From positions 434,001-498,000 of the forward strand of contig NZ_JAIUZR010000003.1 of the NCBI RefSeq assembly GCF_020171465.1: a stretch of 64,000 nt of DNA, read 5' to 3'. This DNA is from Lutimonas saemankumensis (GTDB lineage: Bacteria > Bacteroidota > Bacteroidia > Flavobacteriales > Flavobacteriaceae). Positions within the stretch are counted from its first letter, which is position 1, and the number at the start of each line of letters is the position of its first letter. Under the pieces are notes generated by a model that did no database searches, was not told where the DNA came from, and saw only the letters and a program-made list of their open reading frames with translations. A program made the position numbers and the translations under genes. Positions 8,354 to 17,569 of the stretch are shown here, in pieces.

Positions 8354-8635
8354 ATGGAAGAAGATAAAAACAAACTGAACGAGGAGTACTTAAGAGCCTC
8401 GGCAAGATTAGATGAATTAAAAGGTTTTTACTCTAATTTGGCGGCATACGTGTTAATAATACCTTTTTTGATTCTGGTGAACTATATGACCTATTGGGAT
8501 TATAAATGGTTTTGGTTCCCTATGATTGGATGGGGGATTGGAGTAGCCATTCATGCCCTGGTAACTTTTGTGCTGGGTAATGATTGGGAAAGAAGGAAGA
8601 TTAAGGAATTAATGGAGAATGATAAATTTAAATAA
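8354..8635 (+). CDS. Stand-alone 2TM domain protein
   Basis: Small protein of 93 residues consisting of one 2TM domain. A polar helix carries LDELKGFYSNLAAYV, then come two membrane helices (about residues 35-50 and 58-77) joined by the aromatic TYWDYKWFWFPM linker, then the C-terminal motif NDWERRKIKELME. It is strikingly similar to the C-terminus of the kinase just upstream, so the two arose by duplication. It is 10 bases downstream of the kinase and 2 bases upstream of the next 2TM gene. Function is unknown; a hetero-oligomeric role with the kinase is plausible. Confidence 0.88.
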   Translation: MEEDKNKLNEEYLRASARLDELKGFYSNLAAYVLIIPFLILVNYMTYWDYKWFWFPMIGWGIGVAIHALVTFVLGNDWERRKIKELMENDKFK

Positions 8636-8637
8636 TC

Positions 8638-8958
8638 ATGGAAAATAATTTTACAGAGGAGGAAAGATACAGAAGGGCTGAAAAAAGGGTCAAAGAGATA
8701 AAGGGTTTTTACTGGCATTTGTTCTGGTACCTTGCCGTGAATATATTTTTGACATTTGGCGGTACGATAAGGGCTTTATTTACTGAAGGAACATTTGAAT
8801 TTACTAATTTCAATTTTGGAAACCTTTCGGTTTGGTTCTTTTGGGGCATCGGTATCGTAGGGCATTGGTTACACGTATTTGGAATGAACATATTTTTTTC
8901 CAAAAACTGGGAAGAACGAAAGATTAAGGAATATATGGACAAGGACAAATTTGACTAA
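8638..8958 (+). CDS. Second stand-alone 2TM domain protein
   Basis: A 106-residue 2TM domain protein, more divergent than the preceding copy. It has RAEKRVKEIKGFYWHLFWYL (key KGFY-H motif, about residues 13-32), two membrane helices and the closing KNWEERKIKEYMDKDKFD. The loop between helices is longer (GTIRALFTEGTFEFTNFNFG). Together with the kinase tail and the preceding gene it makes three 2TM domains in a row. It lies 14 bases before the LytTR response regulator. Confidence 0.86.
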   Translation: MENNFTEEERYRRAEKRVKEIKGFYWHLFWYLAVNIFLTFGGTIRALFTEGTFEFTNFNFGNLSVWFFWGIGIVGHWLHVFGMNIFFSKNWEERKIKEYMDKDKFD

Positions 8959-8972
8959 AAACAATTAATTCT

Positions 8973-9731
8973 ATGATAAAGGTAATTATAATTGAAGATG
9001 AAAAACCATCCGCAAGAAGGCTGGGAAGAATGCTGTCGGGACTTAATATCCAAGCACAGGCCATGTTGCATTCGGTCAGGGAATCGGTGGAATGGTTTAA
9101 AACAAATGAGCACCCTGACCTTATCTTACTCGATATTCAGCTATCGGATGGGTTATCATTTGAAATATTTGAAGAGGTCGAGGTGAACAGTGCCATAATC
9201 TTTACAACCGCCTATGACGAGTATGCCCTAAAAGCCTTTAAGCTGAATAGTATCGATTATTTATTAAAGCCTATTGATGATGAGGAGCTGGAAGTTGCCA
9301 TCGAAAAATTTAAAAGCAATCAACCTGAAAAACACGATTTAATGGTTGATATAAATCAAATTAAAAAACTCCTTGTGAACCCTTTGGAAAGAGAGTATAA
9401 AAGCAGGTTTACCATCAAGGTAGGGCAGCATTTAAGGGTTGTGGATACAAGTGATATTGAATGTTTCTACAGTGATCAAAAAGCTACTTACTGCCATACG
9501 AATCAAGGCAAAAATTATTTGATGGATTTTAGTCTTGAACAAATTGATGATAAATTGGACCCCTCGAAGTTTTATCGCGTAAACAGAAAGTTCCTGATTC
9601 ATATGGAAGCTATCTCAGATATCATCTCATACACAAACAGCCGGCTTCAGATAAAACTAAACCATTTTAATGAACAGGAAATCGTCGTGAGCAGGGAAAG
9701 GGTGAAAGATTTTAAAAACTGGCTCGAGTGA
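8973..9731 (+). CDS. LytTR-family response regulator
   Basis: Response regulator of 252 residues that ends the LytS operon. The receiver domain (about residues 1-115) has IIEDEKPSARRL, phosphoacceptor Asp54 in LILLDIQLSDG, the TTAYDEYALKAF switch region and a conserved LLKPID loop. The LytTR DNA-binding domain spans about 140-250 (FTIKVGQHLRVVDTSDIECF, FYRVNRKFLIHMEAI, VVSRERVKDFKNWL). It is the obvious partner of the LytS-type kinase encoded three genes upstream. Target genes are unknown. It ends 12 bases from the convergent rsmD gene. Confidence 0.95.
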   Translation: MIKVIIIEDEKPSARRLGRMLSGLNIQAQAMLHSVRESVEWFKTNEHPDLILLDIQLSDGLSFEIFEEVEVNSAIIFTTAYDEYALKAFKLNSIDYLLKPIDDEELEVAIEKFKSNQPEKHDLMVDINQIKKLLVNPLEREYKSRFTIKVGQHLRVVDTSDIECFYSDQKATYCHTNQGKNYLMDFSLEQIDDKLDPSKFYRVNRKFLIHMEAISDIISYTNSRLQIKLNHFNEQEIVVSRERVKDFKNWLE

Positions 9732-9743
9732 TTTGAATTTTAA

Positions 9744-10286
9744 CTATTCCTGTTTTTCAAAAAAGCTGAATATATTGCTGCCATACTTTCTTTGTTGTGT
9801 AAGTCTTTTATCTTTTGACAGATCTGTGTTTTTGCTGTGTTCAATAATTAAGGACCCATTCTCATTCAAAAGATCCCTGTCAAAAACAAGATCTACAAGT
9901 TTTTGAAACTTGTTTTGTTCCAGGTCATATGGCGGATCAGCAAAAATCAGATCAAATTTCTGGTTGTTTCGTTCAAGAAATTTGAAGGCATCACTTTTTA
10001 TGGTTGTTAGATTAGTGTCAAGTTCATGGTTGGTACTTTCTAAAAACCTGACACAGGCATGATGTCCGTCAACAGCAGTAATGTCATCACAACCTCTTGA
10101 GGCGAATTCGAAACTAATACTCCCGATACCGGCAAAAAGGTCAAGAACCTTTAAATCTTCTATAAAATATTTATTATTCAGAATATTGAATAATGCTTCT
10201 TTGGCCATGTCAGTCGTTGGTCGGACCGGCAAATGCTTCGGGGCGATAATTCTTCTTCCTTTAAGCCTTCCTGAAACAATTCTCAT
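9744..10286 (-). CDS. rsmD: 16S rRNA (guanine966-N2)-methyltransferase RsmD
   Basis: SAM-dependent methyltransferase for 16S rRNA G966, of 180 residues, matching the family. It opens with the typical MRIVSGRLKGRRI, then VRPTTDMAKEALFNIL, motif I LDLFAGIGSISFE (about residues 48-60) and the catalytic DPPY (117-120). The start codon ATG at 10284-10286 overlaps the stop of the DUF3822 gene upstream, so the two are translationally coupled, a common pairing in Flavobacteriia. Confidence 0.95.
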   Translation of the reverse strand: MRIVSGRLKGRRIIAPKHLPVRPTTDMAKEALFNILNNKYFIEDLKVLDLFAGIGSISFEFASRGCDDITAVDGHHACVRFLESTNHELDTNLTTIKSDAFKFLERNNQKFDLIFADPPYDLEQNKFQKLVDLVFDRDLLNENGSLIIEHSKNTDLSKDKRLTQQRKYGSNIFSFFEKQE

Positions 10287-11137
10287 TAATACTGATTTAG
10301 CAAAGTAAAATGCCTTCTTTTAGACGCGTCATCTATTTGTGAAGGAAATCGAAATTCAGACCTGTTTTCGATAAGGCTGACTTTTCTGATGTAGTTATAA
10401 GCAATTTTGTACAAATCACTATTGGTATTAATATTTCCTACCAAAATAAACTCAAACTCTTCAGGATTTAACTTCAACTGCTCAGCCGTAAACAAAACGT
10501 AGTAAATAAAATCTTCCTTATTCTTGAATTTAAAACTATTCTGGAACAAAAGTTTATTACCGGCAACAACTACCAATTCAAATTGATCCTCTCGAATATG
10601 AGCAAACATATGCGGGTGTTCGCTATACCTGTAAGTATTTAGTATATTGTTGACAAGAATAGTGGTAAAATGTTTATATTCAAAACTTCCAAAGCGCTCC
10701 AAAAGAAAATTATTAACGTTAACAAAAGGGATATAAACATTGATCATGTCATGGTTATCCAGTTCGTCATATACTATGTAATCGTTGGTAAACGTCTTGG
10801 AAGAAAATTTGAGATAATCCCTGATCCGTTCTTTGTCAAACAGGGATCTGGGTACCAGTTCTGACAATTGATTGACGTGGGTAACATTAACAGAACCATA
10901 CCTTTTTTGAAGATGTCTTTCTGTCTTAAAGATCGATTCTACTTTTTGAAGTAATTTTTCAGGGGTCGATACTGCATCCTGAAAGGGAATATACTTCAGT
11001 TTTTCAATCTGTTTTTCAATTCTATGTATTATACAAAATGAAAATCCATCCAAACTAATTTGGATGGATAAATGTTTTTCATGAAGATTGTTAAAATCTA
11101 ATGAGGTATTAGTCTTCTGTTTCTTCTTTAACTCCAT
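10286..11137 (-). CDS. DUF3822 family protein
   Basis: Conserved Bacteroidota protein of about 283 residues with an actin/ASKHA-like beta pattern (KHLSIQISLDGFSFCII near the start, VVVAGNKLLFQNSFKFKNKEDFIYYVLF in the middle, split by charged turns). Function is unknown. It is regularly found just upstream of rsmD, as here. Two in-frame ATGs exist, at 11161 and 11137. I prefer 11137 because the shorter form overlaps the upstream gene by only 29 bases and begins close to the conserved region, but the longer form is possible. Confidence 0.8.
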   Translation of the reverse strand: MELKKKQKTNTSLDFNNLHEKHLSIQISLDGFSFCIIHRIEKQIEKLKYIPFQDAVSTPEKLLQKVESIFKTERHLQKRYGSVNVTHVNQLSELVPRSLFDKERIRDYLKFSSKTFTNDYIVYDELDNHDMINVYIPFVNVNNFLLERFGSFEYKHFTTILVNNILNTYRYSEHPHMFAHIREDQFELVVVAGNKLLFQNSFKFKNKEDFIYYVLFTAEQLKLNPEEFEFILVGNINTNSDLYKIAYNYIRKVSLIENRSEFRFPSQIDDASKRRHFTLLNQY

Positions 11138-11837
11138 CGTAGAAAGGCGGCCAGTTACCATTTGAATTTACATCTTCCAGTGAGCCTACAGCAATGTATT
11201 CACCAGGAACATTGATACCACCTAAAGCTTCTTTTTCCTGACGGATAAGGTCTTTGTCCATTCCATCCAATACGACTGCTTTATCCACTTTAGCTTCAAA
11301 CACAGAGGCTTTCACGCCCTGAACCTTCTCAACTGATCCTGTTTTCAGTTCGAATTTAGCGTCTGTACCAGGAACATTCATCATTTCTTTATAATTTCTA
11401 CCCTCGAAGGAATTTCTCACCATCTCAAACCCTACAGTATCCACAACTCTCTTTTCCACATCGATAGTAATTCTACCTCGCTGTTCGGTAACAACAATAT
11501 TTTTCACTTCAGTAATCGCAAATGAGTCATTTTCAATAAAATTGACCAGGTCCTGATACTTATCTGTGAATTTTCTATTCACTGAAGCATAAGCCAGTTC
11601 AGCATCTCTAATCGTTTTAAGATTTTCAATGACAAGGGCGTAACGTTTCTTTTTTTCTTTGTTGAAATTGATAGGCGTCATAATACTTTGGTAAATCTGA
11701 TAACCAAAATAGACGATAACCACCCACAAAGCAACTGAAACTAAGGGCTTCAACTTGGCTGGTAACTTATTTACAATTAAGTATGCTAATCCTCCAACGA
11801 CAAGAATAGATACTATAATTATTAAAATTGACATCAT
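11109..11837 (-). CDS. Conserved membrane-anchored protein of unknown function
   Basis: Protein of 242 residues that I do not recognise by name. Two hydrophobic helices (about residues 3-23 and 31-52) are followed by a soluble domain. That domain has a helical start (EKKKRYALVIENLKTIRDAELAYA, key residues R-A--A-Y) resembling the N-terminal helix of pilin-like proteins, then a beta-rich region ending NVPGEYIAVGSLEDVNSNGNWPPFYDG. The acidic tail is short. It precedes DUF3822 and rsmD with overlapping reading frames, suggesting one transcript from the promoter at 11868-11875. Confidence 0.7.
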   Translation of the reverse strand: MMSILIIIVSILVVGGLAYLIVNKLPAKLKPLVSVALWVVIVYFGYQIYQSIMTPINFNKEKKKRYALVIENLKTIRDAELAYASVNRKFTDKYQDLVNFIENDSFAITEVKNIVVTEQRGRITIDVEKRVVDTVGFEMVRNSFEGRNYKEMMNVPGTDAKFELKTGSVEKVQGVKASVFEAKVDKAVVLDGMDKDLIRQEKEALGGINVPGEYIAVGSLEDVNSNGNWPPFYDGVKEETED

Positions 11838-11867
11838 TTTGTTGTTTATTTTAAATTACGATTATGG

Positions 11868-11875
11868 CAAATCTA
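11868..11875 (-). promoter_or_regulatory. Putative -7 box for the 11837-9744 operon
   Basis: The minus strand reads TAGATTTG, a full match to TAnnTTTG. The transcript would start near 11862, about 25 bases before the ATG at 11837. Confidence 0.5.
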
Positions 11876-12045
11876 CAAAAATTTTTCAATCAGGAAAGTA
11901 ATATTTTTAGATATTCTGCTAATTTTTTGAAGGTTTTCGGGGCTCTTAAAGTGTTGTCAGATTTAGCTTTAAGAACTTAATATGAACTTATGTTTTTATG
12001 TATAAAATGAAACCACTTAACTGATGATCTCTAGTATATTCTATT

Positions 12046-12053
12046 TATGTTTG
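12046..12053 (+). promoter_or_regulatory. Putative -7 box for the helicase gene
   Basis: TATGTTTG matches the TAnnTTTG consensus. The expected start of transcription is near 12060, which leaves a leader of about 24 bases before the ATG at 12084. Confidence 0.5.
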
Positions 12054-12083
12054 TAGTGGCTGAAGTAAAGTCGTCTAGGAGAA

Positions 12084-13511
12084 ATGAAGAAAACAAATAT
12101 TAATCTTTACAAAGATCTTCTTCAAGGATTTGGATTTGATCCAACTATGAAGCAGAACCTTTTACTAAAGGATCTTTCAGACTTTGTCCTGAGTGGAAAG
12201 CGTTTCAGTTTATTTCTGATCAAGGGATACGCCGGCACAGGAAAAACAACGGTTATAAGCGCCCTGGTTAATCACCTTAACTCTTCTGGTTTTAAGTCAG
12301 TGCTGCTTGCTCCAACAGGAAGGGCAGCAAAAGTCATGAGTTCTTATTCAAATAAAACTTCCTTAACCATTCATAAAAAGATCTATTATCCTAAAAATGA
12401 ACTCGGGGCCGGCCTGAATTTTACACTTCAGCAAAACAAACACAGAAATACAATTTTTGTTGTAGATGAGTCATCAATGATACCGGATGGAAGCTTGGAT
12501 GGAACTATGTTTGGCACCCGATCATTGTTACATGATTTAATGACTTATGTTTATTCGGGCAGAAACTGTAAACTCATTTTAGTGGGCGATACGGCTCAGC
12601 TTCCTCCTGTAAATATGGATTTAAGCCCGGCACTTGATAAAGATCATCTGGAATCTGCATTCAGTATGGAGGTACATACCGTTGAGCTTGATGAGGTAAT
12701 GAGACAACACAAAGACTCAGGTATATTATTTAATGCTTCAAGAATTCGGGATTTTTCCTCTCAGTATAAGCTTAATGAATTTAAATTCAATCTTAATTTT
12801 AATGACGTCGAGCGGTTGACGGATCGATACGATATACAGGATGCGATTTTTTCAGCCTACAGTGAGGGGTTAGATAAAACGGTATTTATCGTGAGATCCA
12901 ACAAGAGAGCTAATCTGTACAATCAGGAGATCAGAAAGAACGTACTGGGTTATGACGGAGAACTTGCTTCCGGAGATTTTGTTATGGTGGTCAGGAATAA
13001 TTATTTCTGGTTGAAAGATGCACCAAAGGTAGGCTTTATAGCAAATGGAGATATTTGTGAAGTTCTCGAGATCTTTCGATTCAAAGATCTTTATGGTTTC
13101 CGTTTTGCAGAAGTAAAGGTCCGTCTTGTAGATTATGAAGATGAACCTCCCTTTGAGGCCGTTTTATTGCTGGATACTTTGCATAGTAACAGCCCCTCTC
13201 TTACCATGAAAGAAGGAAATAAACTGTTCCAGGCCGTTGCTGAGGACTATGCCCAGGAAAGATCAAAATATAAAAGGTTACAAATGATTAAGTCAAACAA
13301 ATATTTTAACGCTCTTCAGGTTAAATTTTCCTATGCCCTCACTTGTCACAAAACACAGGGAGGACAGTGGGAGAATGTATTTGTTGAGCAGCCCTATTTA
13401 CCTGAAGGAGAAGATAATTCGTACCTTAGATGGCTGTATACTGCCGTGACCCGTGCACAGAAAAAATTATTTTTAATTGGTTTTAAGGATTCATACTTTG
13501 AAAATTGTTAA
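12084..13511 (+). CDS. RecD-like superfamily 1 DNA helicase
   Basis: ATP-dependent DNA helicase/AAA protein of 475 residues. Walker A is GYAGTGKTT (48-56), motif Ia region LLAPTGRAAKVM (about 80-91), Walker B VVDESSMIPDG (about 127-137), motif III LVGDTAQLPPV (about 170), and the UvrD_C_2 motif ALTCHKTQGGQWENVFVE with VTRAQKKL near the C-terminus. It lacks the N-terminal accessory domain of full RecD2, so it is the short form common in Bacteroidota, probably a repair or replication-fork helicase. The dacB-like gene overlaps its 3' end. Confidence 0.9.
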   Translation: MKKTNINLYKDLLQGFGFDPTMKQNLLLKDLSDFVLSGKRFSLFLIKGYAGTGKTTVISALVNHLNSSGFKSVLLAPTGRAAKVMSSYSNKTSLTIHKKIYYPKNELGAGLNFTLQQNKHRNTIFVVDESSMIPDGSLDGTMFGTRSLLHDLMTYVYSGRNCKLILVGDTAQLPPVNMDLSPALDKDHLESAFSMEVHTVELDEVMRQHKDSGILFNASRIRDFSSQYKLNEFKFNLNFNDVERLTDRYDIQDAIFSAYSEGLDKTVFIVRSNKRANLYNQEIRKNVLGYDGELASGDFVMVVRNNYFWLKDAPKVGFIANGDICEVLEIFRFKDLYGFRFAEVKVRLVDYEDEPPFEAVLLLDTLHSNSPSLTMKEGNKLFQAVAEDYAQERSKYKRLQMIKSNKYFNALQVKFSYALTCHKTQGGQWENVFVEQPYLPEGEDNSYLRWLYTAVTRAQKKLFLIGFKDSYFENC

Positions 13512-14757
13512 ATATCTTACGGCGCTTACGCTTTTGGTTTTTGTCAGCTGTTCGGTTACCAGAGAACTTGATAAACAACTTGATTCGGTTGATGAGGGCA
13601 ATTCTTTTTTTCAGGGTGTTGTCGTTGCCGAAGCAGAAAGTGGTAAAATAATTATTAACCATAACGGTAAAAAGTATTTTACACCAGCATCTAATGTTAA
13701 AATTTTTACTTTATACGCGGCCTTAAGCTCGATCAAGGATACGATTCCTACTTTTGATTATTCTATTACCAATGATTCCCTTGTTCTAAGAGGCACCGGT
13801 CATCCTTTGTTTCTGGTAGATTCATTAAATGAAAAGGCTTTATCCTTTTTGAATAGCAGTGAGGAAAGGCTTTACCTATCGGATATTTCAATCGAGGATC
13901 GCATTTTTGGGCCCGGATGGTCATGGGAAGATTATTCTTATTCCTACATGCCCGAAAGGAGTATTTTTCCAATGTATTCAAACTTGTTATCGGTAGAAAG
14001 GAAAGGTGCCGAGATAAAAGTTGTACCTGAATTATTGAATGAAAAATTAAATTTCTCCGGTCAGCAGAGAATTTCACGTGATTCTGAAAGCAATGATTTT
14101 TATTTTCCGGATCATGGAGATTTCAAGAGTTTGATTCCGTTTAAGACTTCACTGCAGCTTTCAGCTGACATGCTGGGAGAGATATTGAATAAGAAAGTTA
14201 TACTTATTCCAGAGGATAAGGGACGCGAATACAATTCGTTGAAGGAAATTCCGAATGACACCTTATACAGCCGAATGATGTATGAATCAGATAATTTTAT
14301 TGCCGAACAATTGCTGTTGCGTATTGGATATGAAACTTCTTTAAAATACAATTCCAGGGCAGCCATTGAATACGTCTTGAAAAACTACCTGAATGAAATT
14401 CCTCAACAGCCACGATGGGTGGATGGCTCGGGATTATCCAGGTATAATTTGTTTAGCCCGGAGAGCATTGTATATGTTTTGCACAAACTGTATCGTGAAA
14501 CCTCTGAAGATAAACTTTCATTGTACTTCCCGGAGGGTGGAAGATCGGGAACCATAAAAAATGATTTTCCGGGTCAAAGTTATATCAGGGCTAAATCCGG
14601 TACTCTGTCAAACAATTACTCTTTATCCGGTTATTTAACTACCAGAAAAGGTAAGGTTTTGGTATTCAGTTTTATGAATAATCATTATAAGGGAAGTTCT
14701 GCAAACCGGAAAAAAGAGATGTCTGCATTTTTTAAGCACCTCTATGAGAAATATTGA
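13498..14757 (+). CDS. D-alanyl-D-alanine carboxypeptidase/endopeptidase, PBP4 (DacB) type
   Basis: Periplasmic or lipid-anchored peptidoglycan hydrolase of the S13 family, about 419 residues. The active-site motifs are SNVK (SxxK), SDN (SxN, in ESDNFIAEQ) and KSGT. The start is non-ATG: TTG at 13498 gives a clean lipoprotein signal (KIVKYLTALTLLVFVSC, lipid Cys at 19) and has AAGGA at 13485-13489. A TTG at 13477 would add seven residues. The chosen start lies within the last 14 bases of the helicase gene. The product is slightly short for S13 enzymes and probably has a reduced insert domain. Confidence 0.88.
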   Translation: MKIVKYLTALTLLVFVSCSVTRELDKQLDSVDEGNSFFQGVVVAEAESGKIIINHNGKKYFTPASNVKIFTLYAALSSIKDTIPTFDYSITNDSLVLRGTGHPLFLVDSLNEKALSFLNSSEERLYLSDISIEDRIFGPGWSWEDYSYSYMPERSIFPMYSNLLSVERKGAEIKVVPELLNEKLNFSGQQRISRDSESNDFYFPDHGDFKSLIPFKTSLQLSADMLGEILNKKVILIPEDKGREYNSLKEIPNDTLYSRMMYESDNFIAEQLLLRIGYETSLKYNSRAAIEYVLKNYLNEIPQQPRWVDGSGLSRYNLFSPESIVYVLHKLYRETSEDKLSLYFPEGGRSGTIKNDFPGQSYIRAKSGTLSNNYSLSGYLTTRKGKVLVFSFMNNHYKGSSANRKKEMSAFFKHLYEKY

Positions 14758-14807
14758 TAAAAGTTAATAGATCATGAGTTCGCGCAAAATGCAAGACCAT
14801 TTTGGTA

Positions 14808-16451
14808 TCATTCATAAATGATTCTTTCCTCTGCATCGAACCAGGATCTGTACATGGGTAAATGAATTTTTTCAACCTGAGTCCTTTTAATCTTCAGCGT
14901 TGGTGTTAAAAGCCCATTTTCAACAGACCAGTCTTCTTTCATGATGACTGCCTTTTCAATTTTCTCATGCTTTTCAAGCTGTGGGTTGATTTCAAGTATT
15001 GATTGAAGTAAGCTTTCATTAAGCTCTGATTTACTTTTTATTTTTCCTAGCTCAGAAGGTATTACCAGCATAATAGGCTGTGGGATTCCCATGCCTACAA
15101 TACAAACCTGGCCAATATCTGTATTCTTTGATAGTTCCAGTTCAATTGGAGCCGGGGAAATGTATTTTCCTTTATCCGTTTTAAATTGATCTTTCGCTCT
15201 GCCGGTAATTGTCAGGAATCCGTCATGGTCATATTCACCAATGTCACCTGTTCTTAAATAACCATCCTTATCAAATGACTTGGCAGTTTCTTCAGGGTTT
15301 TTGAAATATCCGAGCATCAGAGAGTTGTTTTTTACACAAATTTCTCCTATTTCAGATAATTTGGCCTGGGCACCATGGGTAAATTTTCCTACGGTTCCAA
15401 TTTTGTTTCTTCCGGGAAGGTTGCAATGGGAAATTATACAATCCTCAGTCATGCCATAGGCCTGAATAATTTCAATCCCCAGTTTTTTATACCATTTCAT
15501 GATATTTACCGACAATGGGGCGGCTCCTGAGGCTATATATTTTGCTTTGGAAAGCCCGAGTTTTGATTTAATCTTCTTCTTAAGTACATTGTTCAGAATT
15601 GGAATATTTAATACGACATTCAACCTTTTCTGAGGAAGCCCTTCCAGTATTTTTTCCCTGAATTTCGCATAGATCCTGGGGACAGCAAAAAACAAATCAG
15701 GTTGTGTCGCTTCAAGGTCCTGGGGAAAAGTTTCTAAAGAATCCGGAAAGGACAGATTACCTCCCATATAAATGGCGGAAGTTTCTAACCCTACTCTTTC
15801 TGCTATGTGTGAAAGAGGTAAGTACGAGAAATAACTTGGATGCTCAACTACCGATAGGGTTCTGAATAAATTATAGGCCGCATTTGCAAAATTTTCATGA
15901 CTGTGCATCACTCCTTTTGGATTTCCTGTGGTCCCCGAAGTATAAATGATCGTAATCAAGTCTTTTGGGTTTGGCAGTTGAACATCTTTGAGGGGTTCGT
16001 TGAGGCCTGTAAGGGATTCCCAGGTTTCCTCTTCAATGATACCATATTTCTCGACACTGATTTTAGGAATATTCTTAAAGGCGCCTTTTTGAGAATCCCA
16101 ATCATCTAACTTACATATAATAACCATTTTAGATTCACTATGCTCAACAACTGGTTGAAGTGACTCTTCGTTCAGTGTAGGGTAAAGTGGTACCGAAACA
16201 TGTCCACTCATCATGATGGCGAGATCAGCTAAAACCCAATAATCGCAGTTACGTGATAACAATGCAATATTACTTTGTGGGGGGAAATTCTTTTTAGCTA
16301 TGGCGGCGGCCATCTTCCTGATTTCCTGTCCACTTTGTTTAAAACTCCAGGTATCTTTTTTCCCTTTGTGAAATTGTTTTAAGAATATTTGATCCGGGCA
16401 CGCTTCTTCCCAATAAAGAAAAGCTTCAAGAGGTGTTTTAAATTGTTTCAT
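14808..16451 (-). CDS. Long-chain acyl-CoA synthetase (AMP-forming)
   Basis: ANL-superfamily enzyme of 547 residues that activates fatty acids through an acyl-AMP intermediate. Motifs: P-loop IIYTSGTTGNPKGVMHSH (about residues 170-187), SYLPLSHIAER, the acceptor motif QAYGMTEDC (about 335), RTGDIGEYDHDGFLTITGR (about 410, key D and R) and the C-terminal lysine region KYISPAPIE. It resembles the FadD15-like long-chain group of Bacteroidota. It is monocistronic on the minus strand, between dacB and miaA. Chain-length preference cannot be told from the sequence. Confidence 0.9.
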   Translation of the reverse strand: MKQFKTPLEAFLYWEEACPDQIFLKQFHKGKKDTWSFKQSGQEIRKMAAAIAKKNFPPQSNIALLSRNCDYWVLADLAIMMSGHVSVPLYPTLNEESLQPVVEHSESKMVIICKLDDWDSQKGAFKNIPKISVEKYGIIEEETWESLTGLNEPLKDVQLPNPKDLITIIYTSGTTGNPKGVMHSHENFANAAYNLFRTLSVVEHPSYFSYLPLSHIAERVGLETSAIYMGGNLSFPDSLETFPQDLEATQPDLFFAVPRIYAKFREKILEGLPQKRLNVVLNIPILNNVLKKKIKSKLGLSKAKYIASGAAPLSVNIMKWYKKLGIEIIQAYGMTEDCIISHCNLPGRNKIGTVGKFTHGAQAKLSEIGEICVKNNSLMLGYFKNPEETAKSFDKDGYLRTGDIGEYDHDGFLTITGRAKDQFKTDKGKYISPAPIELELSKNTDIGQVCIVGMGIPQPIMLVIPSELGKIKSKSELNESLLQSILEINPQLEKHEKIEKAVIMKEDWSVENGLLTPTLKIKRTQVEKIHLPMYRSWFDAEERIIYE

Positions 16452-16521
16452 TGTTGATCGATACGGGTTTTGTGATTACAAGATAGAAAAAATCCATAAG
16501 ATTTCTTGGGAACAGGACTAA

Positions 16522-17433
16522 TCAGGAATTAATTGTATTTGATATAAAATCTATGATCTGACTCACATCTGAATTATAGTCAAACCAGGTGATTTCTTTA
16601 TCTCTTCTAAACCAGGTGCCTTGTCTTTTAGCAAACCTTCTTGTGTTTTTTTTAATTTCTTCTATAGCCAAATCCAAACTGATTTTACCATCAAAGTGAT
16701 CAAACAATTCCCTGTAGCCCACGGTCTGCAGGGCATTTAGATGTTTGTGTTTGAAAAGATCTCGCGCTTCATCCACCAATCCCGACTGGATCATCATATC
16801 AACTCTTTGATTTATTCTGTCATACACTAATTCCCGGTCTGCAGAAAGACCAATTTTAATGTTTGTGAAAGGCCTTTGTTTTTTGGTGATACCGAGATAA
16901 TGTGAATAGGGCTTTCCCGAACCAATGCTCACTTCCAGGGCGCGGATCAATCTTTGCTTGTTCTCAAGATCGATTCGTTCGTAAGATTTTTGGTCCAGTT
17001 TTTTAAGGTCTTTCTGAAGCGATTCGATGCCTTCTTTTTCTAATCTTTTTTTTAAGTCTGATCTTATTCGGGGATCAGTATCTGGAAAGTCATCCAGTCC
17101 CTTGGTAACGGCGTCAACATAAAGTCCGCTACCTCCCACCATGATAACCACATCATACTTGTCAAATAGTTGAGACAGCTTTTGTAATGCATCTCTCTCA
17201 AAGGCACCAACACTGTAGTCTTCAAAAATGGATCTGTTTTGAATGAAGTGATGTTTCACCGTTTGTAGCTCTTCCAATGTGGGGACGGCGGTTCCGATTG
17301 TCATCTCTTTGTAAAATTGTCTCGAATCACAAGAAATTATTTCTGTTTGAAAAGTTTGGGCCAAAAGAATGCTCAACCTGGTTTTTCCAATTCCTGTAGG
17401 GCCTACAATTGAGATGAGATATTTACCTTTCAT
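16522..17433 (-). CDS. miaA: tRNA dimethylallyltransferase
   Basis: Adds a dimethylallyl group to N6 of A37 in tRNAs reading UNN codons. The 303-residue protein has the P-loop GPTGIGKTRLS (about residues 11-21), ISCDSRQFYKEMTIGTA (about 34-50, with the essential Asp), VGGSGLYVDAVTKGLDD (about 99-115), a swinging insert, and the C-terminal RRFAKRQGTWFRRD tRNA-binding motif. All conserved features and the usual length are present. The ATG at 17433 directly follows a purine-rich stretch. Confidence 0.95.
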   Translation of the reverse strand: MKGKYLISIVGPTGIGKTRLSILLAQTFQTEIISCDSRQFYKEMTIGTAVPTLEELQTVKHHFIQNRSIFEDYSVGAFERDALQKLSQLFDKYDVVIMVGGSGLYVDAVTKGLDDFPDTDPRIRSDLKKRLEKEGIESLQKDLKKLDQKSYERIDLENKQRLIRALEVSIGSGKPYSHYLGITKKQRPFTNIKIGLSADRELVYDRINQRVDMMIQSGLVDEARDLFKHKHLNALQTVGYRELFDHFDGKISLDLAIEEIKKNTRRFAKRQGTWFRRDKEITWFDYNSDVSQIIDFISNTINS

Positions 17434-17569
17434 GTTGGGATCAAAAATAGAGAAAATAATCCCATTTAGGCATGAATTTAAGGAATTCGGAACTATTTGG
17501 AAATTGCAATAATTGAATTAATCAAACGTTTCATAATCACTAAGATCAAGTGTATTATTGTTTTAGATT

